Part shown: piece after piece, positions 4,448 to 5,189 of the stretch | Numbering within the stretch: the stretch's first letter is position 1 | How the letters are laid out: every line of letters begins with the position of its first letter | NCBI GenBank assembly: GCA_029861795.1 | Contig: JAOTYS010000348.1 | Span: 1 to 5,189 of the forward strand | Reading direction: 5' to 3' | Length of the DNA stretch: 5,189 nucleotides | Source of the DNA: Gammaproteobacteria bacterium | GTDB taxonomy: Bacteria; Pseudomonadota; Gammaproteobacteria; Arenicellales; JAOTYS01 | Position numbers and translations under genes: made by a program | Notes under the pieces: model-generated | Database searches by the model: none | What the model was told of the DNA's origin: nothing | What the model saw: the letters and a program-made list of their open reading frames with translations, nothing else

Positions 4448-5189
4448 ATGCAAGATCGCGCTGAGATTGTCATTATTGGTGGTGGGATAATCGGTTGCTC
4501 TATTGCCTACCATCTGACTAAGGCCGGCAAGCAGGACGTGCTGCTCCTTGAGCAGTTCCAACTCACCCACGGCGCCACTTGGCACGCCGCTGGTGTGGTC
4601 GGACAACTGCGTCCATCTCGCAACGTCACCCACATGCTGGGTCGAGGCATCGAGCTCTACGACCTGCTCGAGCAGGACACCGGTCAGGCCATCGACTGGA
4701 AGAAGGTCGGCAGCTTGCGTATCGCCTCGTCAAAGGAACGCATGAAGGAATATCGCCGGGCCGCCACCACCGCTAAGTCGTTCGGCCTTGACATGCAGAT
4801 ATTGACCCCGGAAGAAACTCGTGAGCTGTTCCCCATCATGTCAATGGATGATGTGGAGGGCTCGGCCTACATCGAATCCGATGGTTACGTCGATCCCGCC
4901 AGCTTGTGTCAGGCGTATGCGGCAGGTGCGCGTCAGCGCGGCGCCAAGATTGTGCAAAATTGCCAAGTGACTGGGTTTGCATTTAATGGCCGCCGGGTGG
5001 TGGAAGTTGTAACCAGCCAGGGCAATATCCTCGCGGATGTCGTGGTTAACGCCACCGGCATGTGGGGCCATGATATCGGCAAGTTGCTGGGCTGTCGTAT
5101 TCCGGCCTTTGCGGTCGAACATCAATACTTGATTACTGACCCCATTCCAGACCTGCCGCCTGGCATGCCGACGGTACGAGACCCGGATC
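4448..5189 (+). CDS. FAD-dependent oxidoreductase, DMGDH/sarcosine dehydrogenase-like (N-terminal part, cut by window edge)
   Basis: The ATG at 4448 opens 247 codons that run off the right edge. Residues 7-35 are a Rossmann dinucleotide-binding fold: VIIGGGIIGCSIAYHL carries G11, G13 and G16, and E35 would hold the FAD ribose. GATWHAAG (42-49) matches the motif in which dimethylglycine and sarcosine dehydrogenases attach FAD covalently through histidine; here that residue is H46. YIESDGYVDPASLCQAYAAG and NATGMWG (201-207) are further marks of the DAO/DMGDH FAD domain. Full-length relatives are about 800-850 residues, with C-terminal GcvT-like folate-binding domains that would lie beyond the window. 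The expected reaction is oxidative N-demethylation of a methylated glycine or related amine, passing electrons to an acceptor such as ETF. The exact substrate cannot be fixed from this half. GAGG 8 nt upstream supports the start. It appears to be a separate unit from the secreted-protein genes. Confidence 0.9.
   Translation, partial: MQDRAEIVIIGGGIIGCSIAYHLTKAGKQDVLLLEQFQLTHGATWHAAGVVGQLRPSRNVTHMLGRGIELYDLLEQDTGQAIDWKKVGSLRIASSKERMKEYRRAATTAKSFGLDMQILTPEETRELFPIMSMDDVEGSAYIESDGYVDPASLCQAYAAGARQRGAKIVQNCQVTGFAFNGRRVVEVVTSQGNILADVVVNATGMWGHDIGKLLGCRIPAFAVEHQYLITDPIPDLPPGMPTVRDPD

Noticed and set aside
4548..4776. Two 65-codon plus-strand frames in the right part of the window
   Set aside because: They lie in other frames of the oxidoreductase gene, whose conserved FAD motifs establish the real reading frame.

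Overview
The window looks like accessory DNA from a moderately GC-rich Gram-negative bacterium, most likely a proteobacterium and possibly an environmental gammaproteobacterium. This rests on an OmpR-type two-component pair, two proteins with Sec-type signal peptides, and a dimethylglycine/sarcosine-dehydrogenase-like flavoprotein. Composition alone cannot give the species. Both window edges cut through genes.

Layout. Positions 1-1059 (minus strand) hold a two-component system. A complete OmpR/PhoB-type response regulator (382-1059) is followed, with a 23-bp overlap, by the N-terminal third of a membrane sensor histidine kinase (404 down to 1, truncated by the edge). Positions 1060-1528 form a divergent intergenic region rich in symmetry: a 21-nt hairpin, a two-copy 22-bp tandem repeat lying almost exactly midway between the two divergent start codons, a 42-nt two-segment hairpin and a 15-bp dyad. 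On the plus strand come a secreted protein of unknown function with a fibronectin-III-like C-terminal part (1529-2341) and a secreted STN-like plus HEAT-repeat protein (2728-3996). Positions 3997-4447 are non-coding or degenerate, with a terminator-like hairpin, a second hairpin that competes with an alternative helix, an operator-like dyad and an inverted repeat covering the Shine-Dalgarno sequence of the next gene. From 4448 to the right edge runs the N-terminal FAD domain of a DMGDH/SARDH-like oxidoreductase.

How the parts may work together. The sensor kinase and regulator are surely partners. Their divergent arrangement with the secreted-protein gene, and the 22-bp repeat between them, suggest that the regulator controls its own operon and the neighbouring secreted protein; this is inference. 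The two secreted proteins have folds usually used for protein-protein contact and no visible catalytic residues, so an envelope-associated or sensing role is possible but unproven. The flavoprotein is separated by 451 bp and a terminator-like hairpin and is probably an independent unit for methylated-amine (betaine or sarcosine type) catabolism. No CRISPR, tRNA, rRNA or insertion sequence was seen.
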